From NCBI RefSeq assembly GCF_042433955.1, contig NZ_JBHLUH010000012.1, forward strand, positions 62,001 to 126,000: a stretch of 64,000 nt of DNA, given 5' to 3'. The stretch is from Phytohabitans kaempferiae. GTDB lineage: Bacteria; Actinomycetota; Actinomycetes; Mycobacteriales; Micromonosporaceae. The stretch's first letter is position 1, and every line of letters begins with the position of its first letter. A program made the translations under genes and the position numbers. Below are positions 44,115 to 52,596 of this stretch, one piece after another. The notes under the pieces were generated by a model. The model searched no databases. It was not told the origin of the DNA and worked only from the letters and a program-made list of their open reading frames with translations.

Positions 44115-44162
44115 CGAACCACGCCGGTACGACAACGCCCCACCCGCCACAGCAGGTGGCGC

Positions 44163-44708
44163 CTATCCCAGCCGCGCCTCGATCTCGTCGAGCGCCGCCG
44201 GCACCGTGTCCGCGACGATCAGCAGGTCGAGTGCGTCGACCCGGGCGAACGAGGTCAGCGCCAAGCCGCGCAGCCACTCCACGAGCCCGGTGTAGAAGCC
44301 GTCGCAGTTGACCAGCGCGATCGGCTTGCGGTGCATCCCGAGCATCGCGGTCGTCCACACCTCGAAAAGCTCGTCGAGCGTGCCGAGTCCGCCCGGAAGG
44401 GTGAGGAACGCGTCCGACTTTTCGATCATCAGTGCCTTGCGGCTGAGCATGCCGTCGGTGACCACCAACTCGTCCGCCGCGGTGTCCGCGATCTCGCGGT
44501 CGACCAGCGACTGCGGGATCACGCCCAGCGTGTACGCGCCGCCGGCCCGGGCGCCGTCGGCCACCGAGCCCATCATGCCGACGCAGCCACCGCCGGAGAC
44601 CAGCGTGTGGTCACGCCGGGCGATCTCCCGGCCGGTCTCGTCGGCGAGGTCGAGCCACCGCTTCTCCAGCTTGCGGGACGAGGCGCAGAAGACACAGATC
44701 GCCGCCAC
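44163..44708 (-). CDS. LOG-family protein (TIGR00730 type)
   Basis: This 181-aa protein has the two LOG signatures: a nucleotide-binding SGGGCVGMMG and PGGLGTLDELFE. Such proteins act as cytokinin-activating phosphoribohydrolases (AMP-N6-prenyl to free base) in plants and some actinobacteria, or hydrolyse nucleotides. The actual substrate is not indicated. The GTG start is at 44708, one base after the stop of a second LOG gene, so the two are co-translated neighbours. It lies upstream of adnA, separated by ~48 bp containing a small GCCAC/GTGGC hairpin. Confidence 0.87.
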   Translation of the reverse strand: MAAICVFCASSRKLEKRWLDLADETGREIARRDHTLVSGGGCVGMMGSVADGARAGGAYTLGVIPQSLVDREIADTAADELVVTDGMLSRKALMIEKSDAFLTLPGGLGTLDELFEVWTTAMLGMHRKPIALVNCDGFYTGLVEWLRGLALTSFARVDALDLLIVADTVPAALDEIEARLG

Positions 44709-44709
44709 G

Positions 44710-45531
44710 TCAGCCCTCCGCCGCGCTCGCCTCGGCCTGTGCGGCCGCGGCCTCCTTCAACGCCTCCTGCTCGGCCGCGAGCGCGGCGTCGGCGTCGATG
44801 ATGTGCTGCACGGCCACGTCGACGTCGTCGGTCACGCACATCAGGTCGAGGTCGGCCGGTCCGATCTTGCTCTCCGCCGCCATGGTGCCGCGCAGCCACT
44901 CCAGCAGGCCCTCCCAGTACGTCGACCCCATCAGCACCACGGGGAAGCGGGTCACCTTGCCGGTCTGCACCAGCGTCAGCGCCTCGAACAGCTCGTCCAT
45001 CGTGCCGAACCCACCGGGCAGCACCACGAACGCCTGCGCGTACTTCACGAACATCGTCTTGCGGGCGAAGAAGTAACGGAAGTCGATCCCCATGTCGACC
45101 CACTCGTTGATGCCCTGCTCGAACGGAAGCTCGATGCCGAGCCCCACCGAGAGCCCGCCGGCCTCGTTGGCGCCCCGGTTGGCCGCCTCCATCACGCCCG
45201 GTCCCCCACCGGTGATCACCGCGTATCCGGCGCGGGCCAGCGCCCCGCCCAGCCGCTGGGCCATCTCGCACTCGGGGCTGTCCGGCTTGCTCCGCGCCGA
45301 GCCGAACACGCTGACGGCGGGCGGGAGGTCGGCGAGCGTGTCGAAGCCCTCGACGAACTCGGACAGGATCCGCAGCGCCCGCCACGCGTCCTTCGTCTTC
45401 CACTCGCCGCGCTGGCGGGAGTCCAGAAGCCGCTCATCCGCCGTACTCCGTGGAATTGCCTCACGACGCAGCGTGACCGCCCCCCGATGACGCTCCGGGC
45501 CGGGAATGCGGCCGCGGTTTATGTGGTTCAT
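44710..45531 (-). CDS. LOG-family protein, longer paralogue
   Basis: This 273-aa protein is larger than its neighbour. The N-terminal ~85 residues are outside the LOG core. They are followed by SVFGSARSKPDS, ITGGGPGVMEAANRGA and VVLPGGFGTMDELFEALTL, and it ends in an Ala/Glu-rich tail (AEQEALKEAAAAQAEAS). I recall a similar long LOG protein in mycobacteria near dapE and dapD. The order here (LOG pair, then dapE/dapD) fits that. The start at 45531 has no strong ribosome-binding site, so an internal start is possible. Two adjacent LOG paralogues suggest different substrates or a heteromer. Confidence 0.85.
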   Translation of the reverse strand: MNHINRGRIPGPERHRGAVTLRREAIPRSTADERLLDSRQRGEWKTKDAWRALRILSEFVEGFDTLADLPPAVSVFGSARSKPDSPECEMAQRLGGALARAGYAVITGGGPGVMEAANRGANEAGGLSVGLGIELPFEQGINEWVDMGIDFRYFFARKTMFVKYAQAFVVLPGGFGTMDELFEALTLVQTGKVTRFPVVLMGSTYWEGLLEWLRGTMAAESKIGPADLDLMCVTDDVDVAVQHIIDADAALAAEQEALKEAAAAQAEASAAEG

Positions 45532-45642
45532 GGGATCAACCGTAGTGGTCCGAGACTCGTACTAAGTGATGCAACCAAACCCGCGTCGCGGGCGTCATAG
45601 CTATCACATACTGGGTAGCCACGGAACGGGGAGGGGACGACC

Positions 45643-45783
45643 GTGATGACCCGCAATGAGCTGATCCGGCTGCGCCGGCAGATGCAGCGCCGGATCCAGG
45701 ATGTCGTGGCTGAGCGCCGCTCGGCGGCCAACCAGCGCGCCGCCGCCACGTCCGATACGGATTCGCCGGTCAACGCCGCCTAG
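45643..45783 (+). CDS. Small Arg-rich protein
   Basis: This 46-aa ORF (VMTRNELIRLRRQMQRRIQD start) is predicted to be a charged amphipathic helix followed by a short Ala/Thr-rich tail. GGGGAGGGG lies just upstream, six bases before the GTG at 45643 and nine before the ATG at 45646, so translation is likely. It is divergent from the long LOG gene and ends 3 bp from the convergent dapE stop. It is not recognised. It could be a small regulator or a chance ORF with a good ribosome-binding site. Confidence 0.55.
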   Translation: MMTRNELIRLRRQMQRRIQDVVAERRSAANQRAAATSDTDSPVNAA

Positions 45784-45786
45784 GGC

Positions 45787-46854
45787 CTAGCTCAGCCACC
45801 GGTGCAGCGTCGCCGCGCCGTCGCGGATCTTACCGATCTCGACGTGCTCGTCGGGCGCGTGCGCCAGGTTGGGATCGCCGGGGCCGAAGTTGAGCGCTGG
45901 GATGCCCAGTGCGGCGAAGCGTGCCACATCCGTCCAGCCGAGCTTCGCCACCGGCGCCTCGCCGACGGCCGCCAGAAACTCCCGCGCGGGGGGCGCGGTG
46001 AGCCCGGGTAGCGCGCCGCTGGACGAGTCGACCACCTCCACCTCGAAGCCGGCGAAGACCTCCCGCACGTGCGCGTGCGCCTCGGCCTCACTCCGGTCCG
46101 GCGCGAAGCGGTAGTTGACCTCGACCTCGCACAGGTCGGGCACCACGTTGCCGGCGACGCCGCCGCGGATGCGTACGGCGTTGAGCCCTTCCCGGTATGT
46201 GCATCCGTCGATCGGCACGGTCCGCGGCTCGTACGCCTCAAGCCGCCGCAGCACCTCGCCGGCCGCGTGGATCGCGTTGACGCCCCGCCACGAGCGCGCC
46301 GAGTGCGCCCGCCGCCCGGTGGCCCGGACGACCGCCCGCATCGTGCCCTGGCAGCCCGCCTCGACCACGCCGTACGTCGGCTCGAGCAGCACCGCGAAGT
46401 CGGCCGCCAGCCACTCCGGATGCGCGCCGGCGATCAGGTTGAGCCCGTTGTACTGGGAGTCGACCTCTTCCGCCTCGTAGAAGAAGTACGTCACGTCGAA
46501 CCGCGGCTCGGGCACGCTCACCGCCAGGTGCAGCGCGAACGCCACGCCCGCCTTCATGTCCGAGGTGCCGCAGCCGTAGATGAGGTCGCCCTGGATCGTG
46601 GCGGGGAAGTTGTCGTTGATCGGCACGGTGTCGAGGTGCCCGGCGAGCACGACCCGCTGCGATCGACCGAGGTCGGTGCGGGCCATCACCGTGTTGCCGT
46701 GCCGCCACACGGAGAGGTGGGGCGCGGCGCGCAACACCTCCTCCACGCAGTCGGCGATCTCCTTCTCCTGGAGAGAGACGGACTCGATGTCGACCAGCGC
46801 GCGGGTGAGCGCGACCGGGTCGGCCATGACGTCGGGGGTGAGCGGGTTCGCCAT
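45787..46854 (-). CDS. dapE: Succinyl-diaminopimelate desuccinylase
   Basis: DapE (355 aa from the ATG at 46854) makes LL-diaminopimelate from its N-succinyl form in lysine and cell-wall synthesis. It is an M20 metallopeptidase-fold enzyme. The metal ligands are visible: His in LAGHLDTVP, the bridging Asp in GTSDMKAG, the catalytic and ligand Glu pair in FYEAEEVDS, Glu in LLEPTYG, and the last His in LAHAPDEHVE. GTG 46863 and a later ATG (MADPVALTR) are other starts. dapD begins 23 bp away on the other strand. Confidence 0.92.
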   Translation of the reverse strand: MANPLTPDVMADPVALTRALVDIESVSLQEKEIADCVEEVLRAAPHLSVWRHGNTVMARTDLGRSQRVVLAGHLDTVPINDNFPATIQGDLIYGCGTSDMKAGVAFALHLAVSVPEPRFDVTYFFYEAEEVDSQYNGLNLIAGAHPEWLAADFAVLLEPTYGVVEAGCQGTMRAVVRATGRRAHSARSWRGVNAIHAAGEVLRRLEAYEPRTVPIDGCTYREGLNAVRIRGGVAGNVVPDLCEVEVNYRFAPDRSEAEAHAHVREVFAGFEVEVVDSSSGALPGLTAPPAREFLAAVGEAPVAKLGWTDVARFAALGIPALNFGPGDPNLAHAPDEHVEIGKIRDGAATLHRWLS

Positions 46855-46877
46855 GTCAGGCACGGTACCTTTTCGTC

Positions 46878-47807
46878 ATGCAAAGCTTGCCGGCCTGGGG
46901 CCTCGGACTTGCCACCGTCACGACCGATGACCAGGTGCTCGACGCCTGGTACCCGGCGGACAAGCTGGGTCTGGGCGTCGCACCGGCCGACGAGACGCCG
47001 GTCACTGTCGTGGGCGACCGGTCGCTCCCGCTGCTGCGCACCGTGCCGGTCCGCACCGAGATCGGCTCGCTGGAAGACCCGCCGAAGGACACCGCCGACG
47101 CGTACCTCCGGCTCCATCTGCTCTCCCACCGGCAGGTGCGGCCCAACGACATCAACCTGGACGGCATCTTCGGCGTGCTGCCCAACGTGGCGTGGACCTC
47201 GGCCGGCCCCTGCCCGCCCGACTGGGTCGACGAGCTGCGGCTGATCGAGCGCTCCGCCGGCCGCCACCTGACCATCTACGGGCTCGACAAGTTTCCCCGC
47301 ATGATCGACTACGTGGTGCCCGCCGGCGTGCGGATCGCCGACGCCGACCGCGTGCGCCTCGGCGCCCACCTGGCCTCCGGCACGACCGTCATGCACGAGG
47401 GCTTCGTCAACTTCAACGCCGGCACGCTCGGTGCCTCGATGGTGGAGGGCCGGATCAGCGCGGGCGTCGTCGTCGGCGACGGCTCCGACGTGGGCGGCGG
47501 CGCCTCCATCATGGGTACGCTCTCCGGCGGCGGCAAGGAGCGCATCCGCATCGGCGAGCGCTGCCTCATCGGGGCCAACGCGGGCGTCGGCATCTCGCTC
47601 GGCGACGACTGCGTCGTGGAGGCCGGCTGCTACGTGACCGCCGGCTCCAAGGTGACGCTCCACACGGGCGAGATCGTCAAGGCGGTTGCGCTCTCCGGCC
47701 AGCCCGGCCTGCTCTTCCTCCGCAACTCGGTCACCGGCGCGCTGGAGGCCCGCCCGCGCAAGGGCACCGGCGTCGAACTCAACGCCGCCTTGCACGTCAA
47801 CGACTGA
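46878..47807 (+). CDS. dapD: Tetrahydrodipicolinate N-succinyltransferase
   Basis: DapD (309 aa) adds succinate from succinyl-CoA to tetrahydrodipicolinate, the step that commits to the succinylase lysine pathway with DapC and DapE, both in this window. The C-terminal half is a left-handed beta-helix with hexapeptide-like repeats: FVNFNAGTLGASMVEGRIS, VGDGSDVGGGASIMGTLSGG, RCLIGANAGVGISLGDDC. The N-terminus (MQSLPAWGLGLATVTTDD) is normal for the actinobacterial type. No ribosome-binding site precedes the ATG, so the transcript may be leaderless. Confidence 0.93.
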   Translation: MQSLPAWGLGLATVTTDDQVLDAWYPADKLGLGVAPADETPVTVVGDRSLPLLRTVPVRTEIGSLEDPPKDTADAYLRLHLLSHRQVRPNDINLDGIFGVLPNVAWTSAGPCPPDWVDELRLIERSAGRHLTIYGLDKFPRMIDYVVPAGVRIADADRVRLGAHLASGTTVMHEGFVNFNAGTLGASMVEGRISAGVVVGDGSDVGGGASIMGTLSGGGKERIRIGERCLIGANAGVGISLGDDCVVEAGCYVTAGSKVTLHTGEIVKAVALSGQPGLLFLRNSVTGALEARPRKGTGVELNAALHVND

Positions 47808-47816
47808 GGCCCCGGC

Positions 47817-47844
47817 GGGGTGGGCCGCCGTGGCGGCCCACCCC
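47817..47844. terminator. Hairpin terminator between dapD and the subtilase gene
   Basis: GGGGTGGGCCGCC (47817-47829) pairs perfectly with GGCGGCCCACCCC (47832-47844). It lies between convergent stops (47807 and 47852) and can terminate both transcripts. Confidence 0.8.
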
Positions 47845-47851
47845 TCGGATC

Positions 47852-50800
47852 TCATCGCAGGCGGTACGCGCGCACAACCGTCTGCGTCACCGTGTTGCCG
47901 CCCGAGTCGGTCGAGGCGGCGCGCAGCGACACAAACCCGGCCGCGCCCGGATGCCGTACCGAGGCGACCCAGCCGTCACCACCGCGCCGCAGCGATGCCC
48001 GTTGCCAGCTCTTCCCGTCGTCGTACGACACGTCGACGGTCAGCGAGGTGACCTTGCCGTCCGGCGCCCCCGGCTGCCGCTGCACAGTGACCGGTATCTC
48101 GTACCGCCGGCCGGCGGGAGCGGCGTTGTCGGCGTCCAGCCGTGGCGCGAAGCGCACCACCGACAGCGGCAGCTTGGCCACGACGTCCTCGCCCGGCACG
48201 TGCCCGGACCGGAACGTCCACACGCCGCGCACCTCGGTCGTCAGGTCCCCGACGCTCCGCGTGTCCGCGACCTCCAGCCGGTAGCCGGCCTTCCTGGGCG
48301 GCACCTCGAAGACGCCGCACGCCGAGCAGTCGGTCTCGCCGACAAGCTCGCCGTTGCGGTACAGCGCGGTGCGGGACGTGTCGGTCCACGAGTAGCCGAC
48401 GTGGCCGGCACGGTCGCCGTAAAGCGACACGTCGACGATGATCAGGTCACCGGTGCGGCTGACCCCCGACTCGGGCAGCGGCAGCACCGGGCCGAAGGGG
48501 CCGGTGTGCCACGTGTCGGTGTACTGCTTGCCCGGCCGGTACTGCACCGGCGCCTGGAAGAAGTACTCCTGCGGCTCCGGGAAGCCCTCCGGATCCTCGC
48601 TCGGCTTGCTGATCCACAGCTCCGGCGACCAGCGCACGCCCTTGGTGTACAGGTACTCCACACGCTTGCCGGGAAGTTCGGTGGGGATGGCCCGGGCCGA
48701 CGAGCCCGTGTTCGGCGCCAGCACCGGGAAGAGCAGGCGCTCGCCGAACAGCCCGTCCGCCGCCGTGCCGAAGTCCTGCCGCACCGTCGCCAGCTCGCCC
48801 TTGCGCACGTGCTTGGTGTATCCGGTCGGCAGCCGCCCGCTGAAGCCCTCCGCGATGGCGTAGAAGTACGGCGAGTCGCGGAAGTCTCCCTCCCCGTTGC
48901 CCTTTGCCCACTGGCTGGCGACGTACGAGGTGAAGGCCTCGCCGGCCGGCGGCCCGATGTGCGCGGTGGTGAGCCCCTCGAACGTGTCGGCGATGACCCC
49001 CACGCCGTAGCCGGCCTCCGGCGTCTCGTGCGAGAACGTGACGTCGATCAGCGCGGGCGTGGCCGAGGGCTCCGGCACCGTCGTGGACACCGGCTCGCCG
49101 TCACGGGCGTCGAGCGTCACCGCGACATCCGCCGTCACCTCGAACACCGGCCGGACCTGGAACGATACGTCCGAGGACTCCTCGGTGCGCGGTGTGCGGA
49201 GGTAGGCGGAGAGGTTGTAGCTCCCCCTCGGCACGCGGACGGTCGCCGTGCCGCCCGGGTCGTACAGGTCGTACGTGCGGAACTTGTCGAGGCCGAGCAG
49301 CAGTCCTGAACCGTCCACCGACGGCTGGCCGTTGGCGTCGACCAGGGACACCGTCACGTTGTAGCTCTCCACCTCCTTGTGCACGCCGACCGGCGTGCGC
49401 ACCTCGGTGGTGCCACCGGTGGCGACCAGGTGTCCGGAGTAAAGGCCGTCGGGCCCCGCGACGCGCGTGTCGGCGGTGACGGTCACCTGCGCCTGGCCGC
49501 CGGCCGGCACGGTGAGCGAGGTCGCGCTCGGCGTGAACAGCCCGGCCGGCGCCGGCTCGCCATCCGGCCCGAGGGCGGAGACGGCCAGGTCGAGCGTCAC
49601 GTCGGCGGTGCCGCCGTTGTGGTAGGTGATCGTCTTGTCGACCGGCTCGTCGTCATCGTGCGGCCAGAACGGCCGTCCATAGGAGACCCCGACCGGGTCG
49701 GTGGTCACCGCCTGCGTGATGGCGCGGCCCACGTCGACGCGGCCAGCGCCCTGCTGGTACGCCGTGAGCGACGGGTTGGGCCTGGCCGAGGCCACGAGTG
49801 TCGACTTGAGACGGCCAGCCGACCAGTCGGGATGCCGCTGGGCCACGAGCGCGGCCGCGCCGGCGACGTGTGGCGTGGCCATCGAGGTGCCGGACGCGCT
49901 CGTGTAGTGCTCGTCGACCGGGTCGCCCATCGCGGTGCCGGCGGCCCGAGCGGCGACGATGTCGACGCCGGGCGCGGTGATGTCGGGCTTCAGGCCCTCG
50001 TCGCCGAGGCGCGGGCCGCGGCTGGAGAAGTCGGCCAGTTCGCCGGACTTGTCGACCGCGCCCACCGTGAGGGCCGCCTCCGCGCTGCCCGGCGACTCGA
50101 CCGTGCCGTCGGAGGAGCCGCTGTTGCCGGCCGCGATCACGAAGAGCGTGCCGTGCTCGGCGGTGAGCGTGTTGACCGCCTCTTCCAGCGGGTCGATCTC
50201 CGGCGTGTCGAAGCCGCCGATGCTCATGTTGACGACCTTGGCGCCCTTTTCCTCGGCTGCCCACTCCATGCCGGCCAGCAGCGCGGACTCGGTGCAGAAG
50301 TTGCTCTCGCAGACCTTGCCGGAGATCAGCTCGGCGTCCGGCGCGACGCCCTTGTACTTCCCGCCGGAGGCCGCACCGCTGCCCGCGATCGTGGCGGCGA
50401 CGTGCGTGCCGTGGCCGATCGTGTCACCGCCTTCTGGCGCCTCGCTGAAGTTGCGCGCCTCGGACACCTTGCCGGCCAGGTCGGGGTGTGCCGTGTCGAC
50501 GCCGGTGTCCAGCACCGCGACGGTCACGCCCCGGCCCGTGTAGCCGGCCTCCCACGCGGCCGGCGCGCCGATCTGCGGCACGCTCGTGTCGAGCGAGATC
50601 TCACGCTTGCCGTCGAGCCAGATCTTGTCGAAGCCGCCTCTCGCCACCGTCGACCACAGCCGTGGCGCGCTGTCCTTGCGGGCGGCCACCGCGGCACCGT
50701 CCACAACCGACAGCGGCCAGGTGACCGCGGCGCCCGCGGCCGACAGCGTGCCGGCGGCGGAGCGGGCGTTGGCCGCGCCGTATCGCACCAGCAGCGGCAG

Positions 50801-51172
50801 CGTGTCGCGCACCCCGTCGTGGTAGCCGGCGCGGATCAGCCCGCGCACGTCGAAGAGGCGCCGGTCGAGCTTGCCGGAGCGGATGAGCGGCTCGGCGTCG
50901 CTCGGGATCACGTAGAGCGAGTCGCGGTCGCGGCGCACCGCGAACCGAACCCCCTCGCGGTCTTCGCCGGGCTGGACCGCGACGGCGCCGGCCACAGCCG
51001 ACGCGAGCGTGATGCGGTCGCCGGTCAGCAGCGTCACGGTGACGCCCTTGGCCGATCGAGCGGCCAGGCCGGCCGAGTCGGCACCTCGCGGCGCCGCCCA
51101 GCCAGCCTGCGCACCACCGAGAACGAGCCCGGTGGCGAGTGCCGTGGCGAGGAATCTTCTTCGGAGTTGCAA
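47852..51172 (-). CDS. Secreted subtilisin-like serine protease (S8)
   Basis: This 1106-aa protein has a typical signal peptide (MQLRRRFLATALATGLVLGG, cleavage near AQAGWA-AP) and a propeptide (to about 200). The S8 domain follows (about 200-500) with all three catalytic residues: Asp in VAVLDTGVDTAHPDL, His in GHGTHVAATIAGS and Ser in SGTSMATPHVAGAAAL, plus the oxyanion Asn in IAAGNSGSSDG. Several C-terminal beta-sandwich-like domains follow. It is probably an exported degradative protease. Start TTG at 51172 with AGGAGG five bases upstream. A perfect palindromic operator lies 15 bp upstream. The gene is alone between a hairpin terminator and a regulatory-looking gap. Confidence 0.9.
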   Translation of the reverse strand: MQLRRRFLATALATGLVLGGAQAGWAAPRGADSAGLAARSAKGVTVTLLTGDRITLASAVAGAVAVQPGEDREGVRFAVRRDRDSLYVIPSDAEPLIRSGKLDRRLFDVRGLIRAGYHDGVRDTLPLLVRYGAANARSAAGTLSAAGAAVTWPLSVVDGAAVAARKDSAPRLWSTVARGGFDKIWLDGKREISLDTSVPQIGAPAAWEAGYTGRGVTVAVLDTGVDTAHPDLAGKVSEARNFSEAPEGGDTIGHGTHVAATIAGSGAASGGKYKGVAPDAELISGKVCESNFCTESALLAGMEWAAEEKGAKVVNMSIGGFDTPEIDPLEEAVNTLTAEHGTLFVIAAGNSGSSDGTVESPGSAEAALTVGAVDKSGELADFSSRGPRLGDEGLKPDITAPGVDIVAARAAGTAMGDPVDEHYTSASGTSMATPHVAGAAALVAQRHPDWSAGRLKSTLVASARPNPSLTAYQQGAGRVDVGRAITQAVTTDPVGVSYGRPFWPHDDDEPVDKTITYHNGGTADVTLDLAVSALGPDGEPAPAGLFTPSATSLTVPAGGQAQVTVTADTRVAGPDGLYSGHLVATGGTTEVRTPVGVHKEVESYNVTVSLVDANGQPSVDGSGLLLGLDKFRTYDLYDPGGTATVRVPRGSYNLSAYLRTPRTEESSDVSFQVRPVFEVTADVAVTLDARDGEPVSTTVPEPSATPALIDVTFSHETPEAGYGVGVIADTFEGLTTAHIGPPAGEAFTSYVASQWAKGNGEGDFRDSPYFYAIAEGFSGRLPTGYTKHVRKGELATVRQDFGTAADGLFGERLLFPVLAPNTGSSARAIPTELPGKRVEYLYTKGVRWSPELWISKPSEDPEGFPEPQEYFFQAPVQYRPGKQYTDTWHTGPFGPVLPLPESGVSRTGDLIIVDVSLYGDRAGHVGYSWTDTSRTALYRNGELVGETDCSACGVFEVPPRKAGYRLEVADTRSVGDLTTEVRGVWTFRSGHVPGEDVVAKLPLSVVRFAPRLDADNAAPAGRRYEIPVTVQRQPGAPDGKVTSLTVDVSYDDGKSWQRASLRRGGDGWVASVRHPGAAGFVSLRAASTDSGGNTVTQTVVRAYRLR

Positions 51173-51186
51173 CGCAACCTCCTTAA

Positions 51187-51208
51187 TAGACGTCTATATA
51201 GACGTCTA
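51187..51208. promoter_or_regulatory. Double palindromic operator before the subtilase gene
   Basis: TAGACGTCTA occurs at 51187-51196 and 51199-51208, two perfect 10-bp palindromes separated by TA. The 22 bp together are also a perfect palindrome. It overlaps the region where a -10 or start site would lie, just upstream of the AGGAGG ribosome-binding site. The regulator is unknown. The form suggests two dimers of a small HTH repressor. Confidence 0.75.
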
Positions 51209-51472
51209 GCCCCGTTTCGATTGAAGCCATGGTTGCATACCGGGTATGTATTGCGCAGCCCCGCAATCGCAGCGACCGAATCGCGGCACCGCGCTGACGC
51301 GAATGGCCGATCGTGCTTGGTTTTGGGGCTTCTGGCTGGTGCGGACACTGATCGAGATGGTGGCGGCGGTGCTGGTCCGGGCCGCTGTCGTGATGGCGAC
51401 TCGTCAGGCGATGGTGGCCGCGCAGGCCAGGCCGGACACTGTGGTCATCCGAGTGTGTCGGTGCGGTCTCGC

Positions 51473-51652
51473 ATGGCGAGTGAGACCCGGTGCCGGGCAC
51501 TACAAGGGATCTCGGCGGTGGAGATCGCGCACCCGCTGAGCGCGAGCACCGCTGCCGTGCGGGCGGGCCTACGTCAGGCCCTGCCGCGGCTGCGCCAACG
51601 CCTTGCGCCCATGATGGACGGATCGGGGTCGCCGGAGGGAGGTGCGTCATGA
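51473..51652 (+). pseudogene. Remnant of an ECF sigma factor, region 4
   Basis: A 59-codon frame encodes LQGISAVEIAHPLSASTAAV and RAGLRQALPRLRQRLAP. This lines up with the sigma region-4 helix-turn-helix of ECF sigma factors (pattern GxSxxEVAxxLxxSxxAV...RA). Region 2 is not found upstream. 51209-51472 shows no supported coding frame. It is either a truncated pseudogene or a very small HTH protein. A near-palindrome CATACCGGGTATG lies at 51236-51248. Confidence 0.4.
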
Positions 51653-51788
51653 GCGAGCGCGACGCGTTCGGCGCCTCGTGCGCGCCCCACAGCGAAGCGA
51701 GGACAGCCATGAGCGAGCGAAGCGAGCCACTCCTCAGGCTCAGCGCGGATGGAGCCTCATGGCCGCCCGCGACACAGCGAGGACGGCC
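51653..51788 (+). repeat. Start-linked repeats upstream of pdtaR
   Basis: AGCGAGGACAGCCATGAG (51694-51711) is followed by CGAGCGAAGCGAG. The same motif returns as CAGCGAGGACGGCCATGAGG ending at the pdtaR start. A preceding GGAGCCTCATGGCCGCCCGC matches the block before ilvA. The repeats carry the ribosome-binding site and start-codon context, and an in-frame start at 51642 would translate them. Confidence 0.6.
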
Positions 51789-52463
51789 ATGAGGGACGAC
51801 GAGGGGGGCCGGCTCGACCCCGCACTGGACGCCGTGCCACCCCGCACCAACGCGCGTGCCGCCGAGCCGCGCCGCCGCGTGGTCATCGCCGAAGACGAGG
51901 CGATCATCCGGCTGGATCTGGCGGAGATGCTGCTGGAAGAGGGCTACGAGGTCATCGGCCAGGCCGGCGACGGGCGCACCGCGATCGAGCTCACCGAGGA
52001 GCTGCGGCCCGATCTGGTGATCGTCGACATCAAGATGCCCATCATGGACGGTATCGCCGTGGCCGAGCGGGTCGCCGGGTCCCGCCTCGCCCCCGTGATC
52101 ATCCTGACCGGCTTCAGCCAGCGTGACCTGGTCGAGCGGGCACGGGAGGCGGGTGCGATGGCCTACCTCCTGAAGCCGTTCCAGAAGGACGAGCTGGGCC
52201 CGGCCATCGCCGTCGCGCTCTCCCGCTTCACCGAGCTGAACGCGCTGGAGGCCGAGGCGTCGACGCTCGCCGAGCGGCTGCTCACCCATACCGTGGTGGA
52301 GCGGGCGAAGGCCAAGCTGATCACGGAGCGCGGGATGGCCGAGCCGGACGCCTTCACCTGGCTCCAGGAGGCGGCGGCCACACACGAGCTGACCCTCCGC
52401 GAGATCGCCGAGCGGATCGTCGCCGAGACGACCGGCGACACCGGGTCGGCGGAGCCGGGCTGA
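51789..52463 (+). CDS. pdtaR: ANTAR-domain response regulator (PdtaR-like)
   Basis: This 224-aa protein has a receiver domain (about 30-150) with VVIAEDEAIIRLDLAEML, phospho-Asp in LVIVDIKMPIMDG, ILTGFSQRD and YLLKPFQKDEL. A C-terminal ANTAR RNA-binding domain follows (about 160-215; FTELNALEAEASTLAERL and GMAEPDAFTWLQEAA). ANTAR proteins prevent transcription termination by binding paired hairpins in mRNA leaders. In mycobacteria the cognate kinase is PdtaS. No histidine kinase lies next to it here. The start at 51789 has GAGGAC six bases upstream and excludes the upstream repeats. The C-terminus is unremarkable. Confidence 0.9.
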   Translation: MRDDEGGRLDPALDAVPPRTNARAAEPRRRVVIAEDEAIIRLDLAEMLLEEGYEVIGQAGDGRTAIELTEELRPDLVIVDIKMPIMDGIAVAERVAGSRLAPVIILTGFSQRDLVERAREAGAMAYLLKPFQKDELGPAIAVALSRFTELNALEAEASTLAERLLTHTVVERAKAKLITERGMAEPDAFTWLQEAAATHELTLREIAERIVAETTGDTGSAEPG

Positions 52464-52502
52464 GGGGCGGGCCGCCATTTCGAGGAGGCACGGCCGGGGC
52501 GG

Positions 52503-52577
52503 GGTCGTGTGGACGCGGAGGGCGAGACAGCGGGAGCGGCGGTCCGGACCACGACGGGAATCGCGGTAGCCCAGATC
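52503..52577 (+). repeat. Dispersed intergenic repeat, copy D
   Basis: Starts GGTCGTGTGGACGCGGAGGG and ends ATCGCGGTAGCCCAGATC, very close to copies B and C. GTCGTG pairs with CACGAC inside. It lies between the convergent ends of pdtaR (52463) and the second GGDEF-EAL gene (52597). Confidence 0.8.
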
Positions 52578-52596
52578 TTGGTCTGGATCGAAGGCC

